DNA of 64,000 bases from positions 56,642,385 through 56,706,384 of the forward strand of contig CM044315.1 in the NCBI GenBank assembly GCA_024291935.2. Direction: 5' to 3'. This DNA is from Okapia johnstoni (Eukaryota > Chordata > Mammalia > Artiodactyla > Giraffidae). Positions within the stretch are counted from its first letter, which is position 1, and every line of letters begins with the position of its first letter. Shown here piece by piece: positions 42,730-52,770 of this stretch. The notes beneath the pieces are model-generated. The model did not search any database and had not been told where the DNA came from. It saw only the letters and a list, made by a program, of their open reading frames with translations. The position numbers and the translations under genes were made by a program.

Positions 42730-44835
42730 CGTTTGTGTTACTATAGCTCCACGAAGTCTATAAAACACTAGACTTTCTTCTCTGTGACATTTCAGACAAA
42801 AATGCCAGCAATGATGGATAATGGCATGACTAATGCCAAAATGAGTTACCTCAAAGACGACTGAAATCATATACGATAAATGTTATTTGTTAGACCTTTT
42901 ATAAATTCCACAAATAACTCTAAGTCTCAACCCCTTATTATGATAAATATCTTTAAGAATTAAGAGAATTTTGAAGGGGGAAATAAACAGTGAAAGAAAT
43001 CTCTCATTCACAAGTTATGAACATTCCTATTCAAATACAGGAATAGCTTGATTTACCAAAACCTTATATGAAGCCATTCCTCTAACTGGAAATAGAAATG
43101 ACATTTTTAGTTTGTTCAGCATGCAGTGTGATTCTTGTCTGAATGGTGTTATTTCTGGCTCCCCAAAGAGGCACTGTTAGGATTGGTCAAAAAGGATCTG
43201 GGCTCCCTTCTCTTTGGATGTGTTCTTCCTCTGAAATTTGTTAGAACAGAGAGATTTTTAATTTCACTTCAAAATTCAGCAGTTCTCTAATTCCTGAACA
43301 GATAAGTTCTAAGAAAACAAAACTTACTTCACTGTGCCCGCAAAAGCTCCCTCCTTGCCCTATACATACAGCATACCATAGTTAGATTACTAATGGATGT
43401 TATTCAACCTTCACTGTTCTTTATCTTCCCTTATATATCTCTCATGCATATGGACCTTATTATCGCAATCTAAAAAAATGCCTTTTGGAAACTGAGAAGG
43501 TTTGCCCTATTTTACAATATTTGGCAGTGTTCATTTTAACTGATTTACTTGTTAGGGCAAAATTACTGTAACCTGTAAATGAATGTTAAGATTGTCGGAT
43601 GCATACCTGTACTGAATTAACATTTTATAGCTTCTTGGCCCTGTGTGGGCTGACTGTTCTACCAGAATGCTCTAGCACCATGGAAACGCTCGGAGATATT
43701 TTCTCTTAATTGTAAGAATGTTTGACAGATACCAGTACAGTACCATGGAATTAAACTCCATTACTGATGAATTCTGATCAGCTTATAACCTTTTTTATTA
43801 TATTATTGGAATGGTTGTTTTTTGTTTTATTTTTGAGCTTTGGGACATCTATCCTTGTTCATATCACTTTTTAAAAGTCTTAGGGTAAGTATTGCCTTGC
43901 CTATATAATTGCCATCAGATAAAGAAATCCAGTTTAATTAAATATTTTCCCCATTTAGAAAAACATCCAAGTTGTTAACTATGATTAAAATATTTTTGAA
44001 GAAATATTTTTAAAGAATAAAAAATTCTGCTAATATCTCTCTGTTGCTAAATTGTAATTTAAGTCACAATTACATTAACCTTAAATTCTAATGCCAGAAA
44101 TATCTTTATTTAGCTAAAAAAAATTATTTATAATTTTAAAAACAAAAAATAAATAATGTGTTTTATACGCTTTTACATCTAAGAGAAACATGCTATGCTT
44201 CTACCCGTCTAGTCCAATGAGATGGAGTAGAAAATAAATATTTATTATTTTTCTAAGCTTAAGATTTTTTAACCAGTTGACTCAAGTTTTACCCTAAAAC
44301 TCCCATAGCCCTAAAGAGTCAAGTTCATAATGGAAGCCAAGTATCCAAATCCCTAGGCTAAGTTTCCAGAAAAACAGATAACTGCCAGTCACATTTTTTT
44401 TTCTTGTTTCTTTCTCAGAAATACTTAATGAGGATTCAAATAGCTGTTTATAGACAACTCATTAATGTGCCATATTTTCTCCTAGTGCAGCACTGTGATG
44501 GCTCTCCTACTCCAGAAGAATGAGGTATTTTACTTTAGCACGTGGATTCCACCAGATTCCTCTCACTCAGCACTAGTATTCTGACATCCACTACTGGCCT
44601 AACTAGAAGCAGAACCCTGGGAAGTGCAGCTCATCACCTAACTCAATTGTCTTCTCTTACCAACCTTTGTCACAGAGTTGAGAAGTGAAGAGAAGCTAAG
44701 AAGACAGTACTAAAATATTCAGTTGAAAACTGGTGGAGAAAAGCTACGGACACATTAAAATGTCTCTCCTGATACAGGGGGGTTACTGAGGGAAGAGATG
44801 ATTTCCTGTTGGGAGTACCTGGGAAAGGTTTTATG
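42730..44835. other. Repeat-poor 2.1 kb block, no gene seen
   Basis: No BovB, SINE, L1 or LTR was recognised. The middle part (about 43600-43800) is less AT-rich, with balanced composition such as 'cttggccctgtgtgggctga' and 'ccatggaaacgctcggagat', and lacks open frames. It could hold conserved non-coding DNA, but this is inference from repeat absence alone. Confidence 0.4.
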
Positions 44836-45035
44836 GCCTCCCTGGTAGTTCAGCTGGTAAAGAATCTGCTTGCAATACGGGAAACCCCAGTTCAATTCCT
44901 GGGTCTGGAAGATGTGCTGGGGAAGGGATAGGCTACTCCACTGGAGAAGTGGAGTGGCTATCCACTCCAGTATTCTGGCCTGGAGAATTCCAGGGACTGT
45001 ATAGTGGACACCATTGAGCGACTTTCACTTCACTT
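44836..45035 (+). mobile_element. Bov-tA SINE with internal 20-bp expansion
   Basis: Head 'cctccctggtagttcagctg', Bov-A body and tail 'attgagcgactttcacttca'. The junction after 'ggataggctactccactgg' holds an extra near-repeat ('agaagtggagtggctatcca') not seen in other copies. Short TSD (tttatg). Confidence 0.9.
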
Positions 45036-45129
45036 TATGCCAGAAAGGACATAGACACATATAATGTGTGCATGTGTTAGGAACAGTAGCAACCCAAAGT
45101 AGGAAGAAATCACAAATCAAGTGTGATAC

Positions 45130-45535
45130 AGAAAATGGTCCCTGAAAAGGAGTCTAGTCTTAATCCCAAGATCATGTTATTTTTATAAGGCAAAAGGACT
45201 TTGATGAGGGGGTTAGATTAGGAAGTTTTGAGATGAGGAGATTATCCTGATTATCCAAGTAGACCCTAAGTGTCACATGTATAAGAAGGAGGTAGGAATG
45301 TGAGTCAGGGAAGGAGATGTGAGGACAGAAAGAAAGGTTAGAAGTTGGAAAAGGCAGGGAACCAGATTCCCCCTCTTATCTCCAGAAAGAACACAGCTCT
45401 GCAACACCTTGATGTTAGCCTCCTGAGACCTGTTTTATCTCTCTGACCTCTAGAATCATAAAATAGTAAATTTGTGTTGTGTTAAAGCAGTAGTCTGTGG
45501 CTATTTGTCATAGCATCAATAGGAAACTAATACAC
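45130..45535 (+). mobile_element. LTR-like repeat, ERVL/MaLR type
   Basis: 'aggactttgatgagggggtt', 'ggagattatcctgattatcc', 'aagtagaccctaagtgtcac', 'ggaaccagattccccctctt', 'gcaacaccttgatgttagcc', 'ctctgacctctagaatcata', 'gcatcaataggaaactaata'. A near-complete solitary LTR-type element related to the one at 46836-47815. Non-coding. Confidence 0.6.
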
Positions 45536-45649
45536 AAAGGCAAATGGAAAAATGTGCGCTATTTTTAAAGAATGTTAAACTTCAGAGTGGAAGGTGCATA
45601 GGGATATTCAATGGAGGACAAGACAAAAAGGAAAATAATAAAAAAATAA

Positions 45650-45850
45650 TGATAACATTTTGCTTTTTATTTAAAGTGCTTTCATATTCATTATTTTAAA
45701 AATATGATTCTCATGAAACCTCTTAATCCAGGCATTATGATTATCTTTACAAGGTAAAGACAATTAAAGACTAAGTAGCGATGACTCAAGCAAGTTAACT
45801 GCTTTGCTCAAGTTCACAATTCTGTAAACTAAGGAGCTAGGTAGGAGCTA
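45650..45850 (+). mobile_element. MIR-like SINE
   Basis: 'aaagtgctttcatattcatt', 'ctcatgaaacctcttaatcc', 'aggcattatgattatcttta' and 'agttaactgctttgctcaag' follow the MIR core order. Confidence 0.55.
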
Positions 45851-46835
45851 AGGTGTCCCTTCCTCCTCTTTTCTTTCCAGTGCACCTCATCCCTGTTGAA
45901 ACCAGGCCACCTGATTTCAGAGATGTTTAAATGTCAGGTCGAAGGCATAAAATATATTCATCAGTAATAAACTAAAGGTTTTATGCAAGGGGTGGTATAA
46001 TCAATTAATTTAATAGCATAACATAAAGCAGATTTTAGAAGGAGGGAAAAAATTGAGAGACTGATTGGGCTAACGGAATAGTCCAGGAGGCAGGAAACAA
46101 GGGCCTGAAGGAGGCCAGCAGTGGGAATAGAGAGGCATGTTGCTTTATACAGGAGCAGGAAAGGGTGGAGCAGATGAAAACAGGAACATGGAATTCATCT
46201 TTCTGGCTTACTATCAAAGGAAAACTCGTGGTTTTCTAATATATATCTCTTGGGCAATAAATTAGTGTACATTTAAAGTCAGCTTTATTCATATAAATCA
46301 CAGGTTTCAAATAAAAATTAAGTTTTTAACCCACACCATATTATTTAACTTTCTAAATTCCCATTTTGGATTTTTTTTTTTAATTTGCTTAAAAAATAGA
46401 TGAATCCCAATACTCTATGTTTTACACTAATACCTAAGTATTTTATGAGAGGTCAACTAGCTGGCCATCAATGAAAACAGCTAGAAAAGGGCCATTTCAC
46501 TCCTCTCACAGTAATGGCAATATACTCTCTCAATAGTCACCTTTCCAACAGGTCTTTCTTGACCCCATCCATCTCACACTCTATTACCTGTTTTCTCTTC
46601 CCTTTGTAGGCTGTTGGTAAGCTACAAAAATATCTTTGGGTGGTCATCCTTGTTATATATCTGAAACATTTGCTGCTGCATTAAGGCATGTTATTTTCTG
46701 CTGTTACTCATCTGTCAGTTCTTATCAGGTCCATTTTTCAATCTTTGATTGCCTTTTTTGACCTTGATTCTTAGAAGCCTTCACAAACATTTTTTTTTTC
46801 TTTTACCACAAATACTTCAGAATTCTGATATTGGT
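45851..46835. other. Unassigned DNA, one old repeat-like stretch
   Basis: 45950-46200 ('ttatgcaaggggtggtataa', 'tagtccaggaggcaggaaac', 'gggcctgaaggaggccagca') has the order of a common old mammalian repeat I cannot name. No gene. Confidence 0.35.
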
Positions 46836-46860
46836 TTTTATAGGGTGAATAATGGTCCAC

Positions 46861-47209
46861 CAAAGACATCCCTGGTAGCTTAGTTGGTAAAAAATCCACC
46901 TGCAATGCAGGAAACCCTGGTTTGTTTCCTGGGTTGGGAAGATCCACTGGAGAAGGGATAGGCTACCCACTCTAGTATTCCTGGGCTTCCCTGGTAGCTC
47001 AGACAGTAAAGAATCCACCTGCAAGGCAGGAGACCTGGGTTCGATCCCTGGGTTGGGAAGATCCCCTGGAGAAGGAAATGGCTACTCACTCCAGTATTCT
47101 GGCCTTGAGAATTCCATAGACAGAGAAGCCTGGCAGGCTACATTCCATGGAGTCTCAAAGAGTCAGACACGACTGAATGACTTTCACTTTCACTACTTTC
47201 AAAGGCATC
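46861..47209 (+). mobile_element. Bov-tA SINE with duplicated head, TSD
   Basis: Body at 46871-47199 with two tRNA-like heads. The first is clipped after 'ggctacccactctagtattc' and followed at once by a second 'gggcttccctggtagctcag', then the Bov-A body and a '(ctttcact)' tail. TSD caaagacatc / caaaggcatc at 46861-46870 and 47200-47209. Same layout as 6884-7226. Confidence 0.9.
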
Positions 47210-47480
47210 TATCTCCTAATTCCCAGAACTTGTTAATGTTACCTTACCTGGTCAAATGGACTTGACAAATTTTATCAAGGATCTTGAGATGGTGAGATTA
47301 TCCTATATTATCAAGGTGAACCTAATGTAATCACAGGCATCCTTGTAAGGGAAAGAGAGAGGCAGAAGAGAAAAGGAGATGGACACAACAGAAGCAGAGA
47401 TCAGAGAGGAGAGAAGATGTTACGTTGCTTGGTTTGAAGATGAGAAAGGTTACCTATTTTAGACTTCTGACCTCTATAAT

Positions 47481-47754
47481 ACTGCTGCTGCTGCTAAGTC
47501 GCTTCAGTCGTGTCTGACTCTGTGCGACCCCATAGATGGCAGCCCATCAGGCTCCGCCCTCCCTGGGATTCTCCAGGCAAGAACACTGGAGTGGGTTGCC
47601 ATTTCCTTCTCCAATGCATGAAAGTGAAAAGTGAAAGTGAAGTCACTCAGTCGTGTCCGACTCTTTGCGACCCCATGGACTGCAGCCTATCAGGCTCCTC
47701 CATCCATGGGATTTTCCAGGGAAGAGTACTGGAGTGGGTTGCCATTGCCTTCTA
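47481..47754 (-). mobile_element. BOV-A2 SINE, antisense
   Basis: Left (ctg)n end 'actgctgctgctgctaagtc', two Bov-A units with the 'gcatgaaagtgaaaagtgaa' linker, right end 'gggttgccattgccttct'. Little diverged, so likely recent. No clear TSD. Confidence 0.95.
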
Positions 47755-47815
47755 GAAGAGAATAAATCTGCACTGTGTTAAGCCACTACATTTGTGATCA
47801 TTTATTATAGTTGCA

Positions 47816-48889
47816 ATAGGGTAAGTACAATTTCCTAACAGAAAAAGAAATCCCAAATGTCTTATTTTTTTTTATATATTTAAATTGAGGTAAGAAATTA
47901 GAGTATCCCAATTAAAGTAGTCTCTAACATCTTAATTGTCACGTCTTACCTCATTTCCTCACTCAAAGAAAAAAAAATCCCAGGTAATCATTTTATCTTA
48001 CAATGTCAGTAGATTGTAGATGGATTACAAAGACTATAATCCATCCCATAGTTACTCTGAAAAATAAGCAATTTAAAACCTATTCAGAACTTTATATATG
48101 GAATCACTCACTTTGAGTAACATGAAATCCATACATAAAAGCCATGATAGAAAACTTCTGTGAGTAAAAAACTGCAGTGAAACTAAAGTGGTGTCTTTTT
48201 CAGTCAAATAATGCTATAATTCTTTTTAAATAGCAAAAGATTTAATGTTGTAAATTAAAGCTGTAACCCACGGTTCCTTCAACAGTACTCAAATGAAATC
48301 TCGATCCCAATATAATAGGACAAGAGCTAAGGCTTACTTGGGAGTTCTCTAACCAAACTGCCAAGAGAAGTCAAGGATGGGGAGACAAACTGGAAAGCAT
48401 GAGGGAGGGTTACAGATGAGCAGGGGAAGAGGAATGAGGAGACACATACAGATTCTCAGAATTAACCTGATCTAAAAGTAACATCAGCTTTGACTTATTC
48501 CTGTACCCAACCAATGGGAGGGGTGAAGTCCTCACAGAGACCACAGTTATTACAGGGAGGATAGATGACATAGCTACCTGACCCCAAGCCCTATATACAT
48601 CATGTCTATCTTGGTTACATAAAGGGTGACAGGTGGGAGTTGAGTGTTACCTAACAGCTTTTGAAAGCTAAAGGAAAATTTCAATGAAATATCCAATCAC
48701 TTTTATAGCCACATTCTGTGAACCCCACCCCCACCTCTCCTAGCTCTTCCCACTCCCAACAATAAGGGCAGAAAGAAAAAAGGAAGAGAAAAGGAATTGA
48801 TGTTTTTGAGAACCCATTAATGTCAGATTAAAACACAGGATGTTTTTAATTTATTACATTTCATCTTCATAAAAGAGCCAAAATGCCTG
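47816..48889. other. Unassigned DNA
   Basis: No gene or clear repeat. Confidence 0.4.
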
Positions 48890-49145
48890 AGCCTTTAATG
48901 TGAGCCAAACACTGTACTGATGATTATAGTTTAATAGCTTTAACTATACATTACATAGTTTGTCTTATCTTGTGCTAACAACTACTGTCTGAGGTGTATA
49001 CTGGTATCCCCATTTTGTAATGAGAAACTGAACCCTACAGAGTTCAAGTAACTGGCCCCGAGCCAAGCAGTTGGCAAACTGCAAGACAGGGATTCAAACA
49101 GAGCTTTATCTACCTCGTGTGAGTACCTAGTTCTTCACCATTTCT
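48890..49145 (+). mobile_element. MIR SINE
   Basis: The clearest MIR here: 'tgagccaaacactgtactga', 'ggtatccccattttgtaatg', 'agaaactgaaccctacagag', 'ttcaagtaactggccccgag', 'ggcaaactgcaagacaggga', 'ttcaaacagagctttatcta'. Confidence 0.75.
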
Positions 49146-49694
49146 CTAAGAGGTAAATAACTATTTTTCTTTCTTTATACATGAAAATATTTGAGTCAAA
49201 GGGATATCAAGAAACTTACATTACTGTGTCTAAATCAAAATTACCTAATTCTGACTTCAGAATATTAGTTATACACATGATAAGGAGCTTATATTTGTCA
49301 AGCAGATAGTTCAGTTTTTTATGGCTTTATAAGTTGTGCTTTAATAAAAACCACCCCTAAACTTACACTGGACAACCATCCTATTACTTATACTCTCTCA
49401 GCATCCACAAATTGATTTAGAATAAATCCTAGTTTTCAGAGCTACAAAGTAGGACCTACTGATTCACCTAAGGGAAGAATTAAGATTTGATATAATGGTG
49501 TCAACGTCTGAATTTGGAATAATTAAGTCTCTCAAGCACAGCTGCACTTTTAATTTTCAAAAGTGCTCTTAAAAGAAACATTGCTACATAATTTCCAAGG
49601 GTTTATTTCTCTTAGATCCAAATAATAGATGAGATCTGCAGTGAGAAGAAGCCACTAGCAGAACTTTACACAAACCTCAAACCAGAATCTCATC
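49146..49694. other. Unassigned DNA upstream of an open frame
   Basis: No repeat recognised. The 3' part is the 5' flank of the 183-codon frame that follows. No TATA or CpG-rich promoter was evident. Confidence 0.4.
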
Positions 49695-50246
49695 ATGGTT
49701 CAACTATCTTTCATGAGGTGCCCCAATGGCGACCAGGGATACATGCAACTCATAAGACTCACAAACAAATTGATCATGCTTCCTCCTGGGTCAGTCTGCT
49801 TCCAGACAACCAAGTGTGTACTTCTTTCTTTTGGTTCAGACATACGTTGCTGTGCAAAAGACACAAAATGCCATTATGTTTTGATTAAAGCTCCTAATCT
49901 GAGAAAGGACAGAGATAAATTTGGATACTGCAGAACTCATCCATTTTGTTCCTACCACTCTTTCAAAATGTGTGTTAATTTACACAGAGCTTGTGCCAGA
50001 GTAAAAAATAACCTTGCATGTACCTGTAATACCTCACAGCTCAAGGAATATGAAAACAAAAAAGTTCATGAGAGTCATATGGTTCTGGTGAAAATACAAA
50101 AGAAGCTACTAATTAGAAAAAACAAAACCACCATCAGTGGAGCAGCTGCACTAATTTTCTGTGCCTTTCTGGCATTATGGAAAACTGCATGCATTATCAC
50201 AGTCACTTATCTGCATGCATTATCACAGTCACTTATCACACCATAG
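49695..50246 (+). CDS. Unrecognised 183-codon open frame
   Basis: The longest frame not explained by a transposon I recognise. The ATG has a favourable context (A at -3, G at +4) and an in-frame stop about 10 codons upstream. The product would be 183 residues, basic and cysteine-rich in the first 110 (for example 'DIRCCAKDTKCHYV' and 'FGYCRTHPFCSYHSFKMC', then 'ACARVKNNLACTC'). A hydrophobic stretch follows near residues 148-172 ('SGAAALIFCAFLALWK' onward). No signal peptide, no zinc-finger spacing and no catalytic motif I know. The last ten residues exist only because of a 26-bp tandem duplication read in two frames. No poly(A) signal or splice structure was seen close by. A chance frame is the simplest explanation. 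An exon or lineage-specific gene is possible. Confidence 0.2.
   Translation: MVQLSFMRCPNGDQGYMQLIRLTNKLIMLPPGSVCFQTTKCVLLSFGSDIRCCAKDTKCHYVLIKAPNLRKDRDKFGYCRTHPFCSYHSFKMCVNLHRACARVKNNLACTCNTSQLKEYENKKVHESHMVLVKIQKKLLIRKNKTTISGAAALIFCAFLALWKTACIITVTYLHALSQSLITP
50185..50236 (+). repeat. 26-bp perfect tandem duplication
   Basis: Two exact copies, 50185-50210 and 50211-50236, starting 'ctgcatgcattatcacag'. The unit length is not a multiple of three, so the second copy is translated in a different frame within the overlapping open frame. Confidence 0.95.
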
Positions 50247-51698
50247 AGAGACTGCATTAGCTTATCTTTTTCCCCACAAATTCATCCCCTTTAGGATGCA
50301 GTAAAACAGTTCACCCAGTTAAGGATGAAATGCTAAATTTCAGAAAATAACGCTTGAAAGTGGCCATTAACAGATTCTTAAAACTACTTTTTGAATAATT
50401 TTCAATTGAAGTCACAAAGTGTTTAGTTGCAGCATTCCTTTTCCCTCAATGAGAATTCAAGAATATCATTATTTTATTTGCTGAAATGTGGTAGGAATAT
50501 AGCCTCAGTTGGCAGTTAAGTACAAGAAGAAACTGCGGAGCTGGGTGGGAAAACAGGAGAGATGTAAAGCTACCAGCCAAACAGAGTGAAAGTGTTTACA
50601 ATACAGTTCTGAAAGAAGTAAAGAAACCTAGTCAAAATCCAGCAGGACATAGAAGCACACTCGCTACACATGGGGGTGTGCCAGAGTAGAAAGCTGAGAG
50701 CTTCAGGTCCCGCAGTGCTGCTGAGTCCTGCCATGCTCTGGAATGACGGCTGAAATGGACACCCCCAAATCTAGACATACAGAGATTCCCTCTTCAAACA
50801 CACCAGGCTGAGAGTGCTTAAAAGCATGGTAGTTATTCTGGTTTTAAAAGTCATTACTATATCCAAAGGGGAAAAAGAGTACACCCATTCCAACACACGG
50901 AGAATGGTACTCCCTGTGTGCCTGCTTTTTTCCCATGTTAAATGAGACCTTTGTTAAAGTATAAGGTGTTGCGTAAATAATTTTAAATAGTAATATAATA
51001 TTTAACTAAATGTGAGCTCAGGATTGTGGTTAGCCATGTCCCTTCCTCCCACGATTGGGAAGCCACATGGGAAGCAGGCCTGGCCAATCTGTCTTCTATA
51101 GTTGGCATGGAGAAAGAGAACCATGCCTTTTTCAAGTGCTTTCAACAAATAGTAACTGAGCATCTGCTGCGGCCCCACCCAAAGATAATGAGGCTGTAGG
51201 ATGTCTACGGAATATGGTGTGTGAAAGTGAACCAAATAAGCTTATTCAAAATAGAGAGTCAAACAAGGGCAGCCTGGAGAGAATATTGGGAAGTGAGATG
51301 CAAGAGAAGCAGCATACAGGAGCCATGAGCAAAAGCTGATCTAAACAAATTTAACAGACAGTTGTTAATGCCTATTGAAGGGTTCTTACCTGCTCTTGGC
51401 ACATTCATGTGAGTGCATAGTACCAAAGGAGCTAGAATGTGAAGATAAGTCATACTATTTTTAAAAAACAATGGGGTCAAACAAGCAGCTTATGATATGG
51501 GTTATCATTTGAGTCTGTGTATTTAATGGCCACCTTTCTGCATTCTCTTTGAAAGAGAAGAAGAAATATAAAAATTAGAAAAATACCATCTGTACTAATA
51601 TGGGAATCAAGCAGTGCCAGGAAATATACCTTTTTTGCTGCAAGCCATTGAAATTTTGGAAGTTTATTCCAGCAACGTATTGATATGCTTTTTCCAAT
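50247..51698. other. Unassigned DNA
   Basis: No gene or clear repeat over about 1.45 kb. Small frames have no recognisable motif. Confidence 0.4.
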
Positions 51699-51699
51699 T

Positions 51700-51943
51700 A
51701 TAAAATGAAAAGTGAAAGAAAGTGAAAGTGAAGTCGCTCAGTCCTGTCCGACTCTTTGCGACCCCATGGACTGTAGCCTATCACGCTCCTCTGTCGATGG
51801 GATTTTCCTGGCAAGAATATTGGAGTGGGTTGCCATTTCCTTCTGCATGGGATCTTCCTGACCCAGGGATCAAACCCGGGTCTCCCGCATTGTAGGCAGA
51901 CACTTTACCATCTGAGCCACCAGGGAAGTCGCCATAAAATGAA
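51700..51943 (-). mobile_element. Bov-tA SINE with TSD, antisense
   Basis: Body at 51710-51933: 'gtgaagtcgctcagtcctgt' tail side, Bov-A body, head ending 'catctgagccaccagggaag'. An exact 10-bp TSD (ataaaatgaa) lies at 51700-51709 and 51934-51943. Confidence 0.94.
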
Positions 51944-52134
51944 TACAATAATTTTTTCAAAGGTATAGAAGTGGACTGGCAGTTTAAACATCAAATAAAT
52001 CCCAGTTGTTAGCTCTGGAAAAGTAGAAGGACTGGTGCAGATGATGGTGGATAAAAGGGATTATTTTACTCATAATTCTACTAACAAGAGGCAAAATGGA
52101 ATCAACATTCTAAATACTAATATATATACATACT

Positions 52135-52277
52135 ATAATATAAAATTGGAGGAGGAAATAGCAACCCACTCCAGTATTCTTGCCTGGAAATCCCATGGAC
52201 GGAAGAGCCTGGCAGGCTATAGTCTATGGGACTTCAAAGAATTGGACACAACTGAGTGGCTTCACATAATATAAAAT
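52135..52277 (+). mobile_element. Solitary Bov-A monomer with TSD
   Basis: Body at 52147-52265: a single Bov-A unit ('ggaggaggaaatagcaaccc' to 'acaactgagtggcttcac') with neither the tRNA-like head of Bov-tA nor the second unit of BOV-A2. An exact 12-bp TSD (ataatataaaat) lies at 52135-52146 and 52266-52277, so this monomer inserted as such. Confidence 0.9.
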
Positions 52278-52615
52278 AATTTTATAAAAATGAGACCTTG
52301 TTGAACAGTCAATGCCTTGCCTTTGTATATAACAATTAATTGTTTCATCATATTAAATAATACTTTAAAATATAACTATTTGCTTGGAAAATGCATATTA
52401 AACGAAGATCGAAGATTTTTATTTCCCTCCATCATTCAGTATTATCATTTCATTTTTATTTTTCAACTCCATGATTTAAAAACATTTCTTTGATTGCCAG
52501 TTAGGCTGTACATTTTTCTCTGTATATACGACATTCATACCTGCTCTATCAGCCTGGCCTGTATTTCCCTTTCTGACGAGAAACTGCCTCACTTCCTTCT
52601 AATGTTCTGATGGAT
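52278..52615. other. Unassigned DNA
   Basis: Nothing recognised. Confidence 0.4.
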
Positions 52616-52746
52616 GTGCATGCGTGCTAAGCTGTTTCAGTCGCAGCCGATTCCACGCAACTATATGGATTACAGACTGCCAGGCTCCTCTGTCCACGGG
52701 ATTCTCCAGGCAAGAATACTGGAGTGGGTTGCCATGACCTTCTTTA
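52616..52746 (-). mobile_element. Bov-A unit, antisense
   Basis: 'gctgtttcagtcgcagccga', 'gccaggctcctctgtccacg', 'ggattctccaggcaagaata', 'ggagtgggttgccatgacct'. One unit only. Its right end is included in the duplication flanking the next BovB. Confidence 0.88.
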
Positions 52747-52770
52747 GGAACTGACATGCAAAATACCTCT

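Larger units (their letters stand above)
46836..47815 (+). mobile_element. LTR-like repeat carrying two SINEs
   Basis: Parts at 46836-46870, 47200-47480 and 47755-47815 read as one element: 'atagggtgaataatggtcca', then 'taatgttaccttacctggtc', 'ggatcttgagatggtgagat', 'ggcatccttgtaagggaaag', 'gacttctgacctctataata' and 'gttaagccactacatttgtg'. The order matches the LTR at 45130-45535. Gaps are filled by a Bov-tA and a BOV-A2. Confidence 0.65.
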
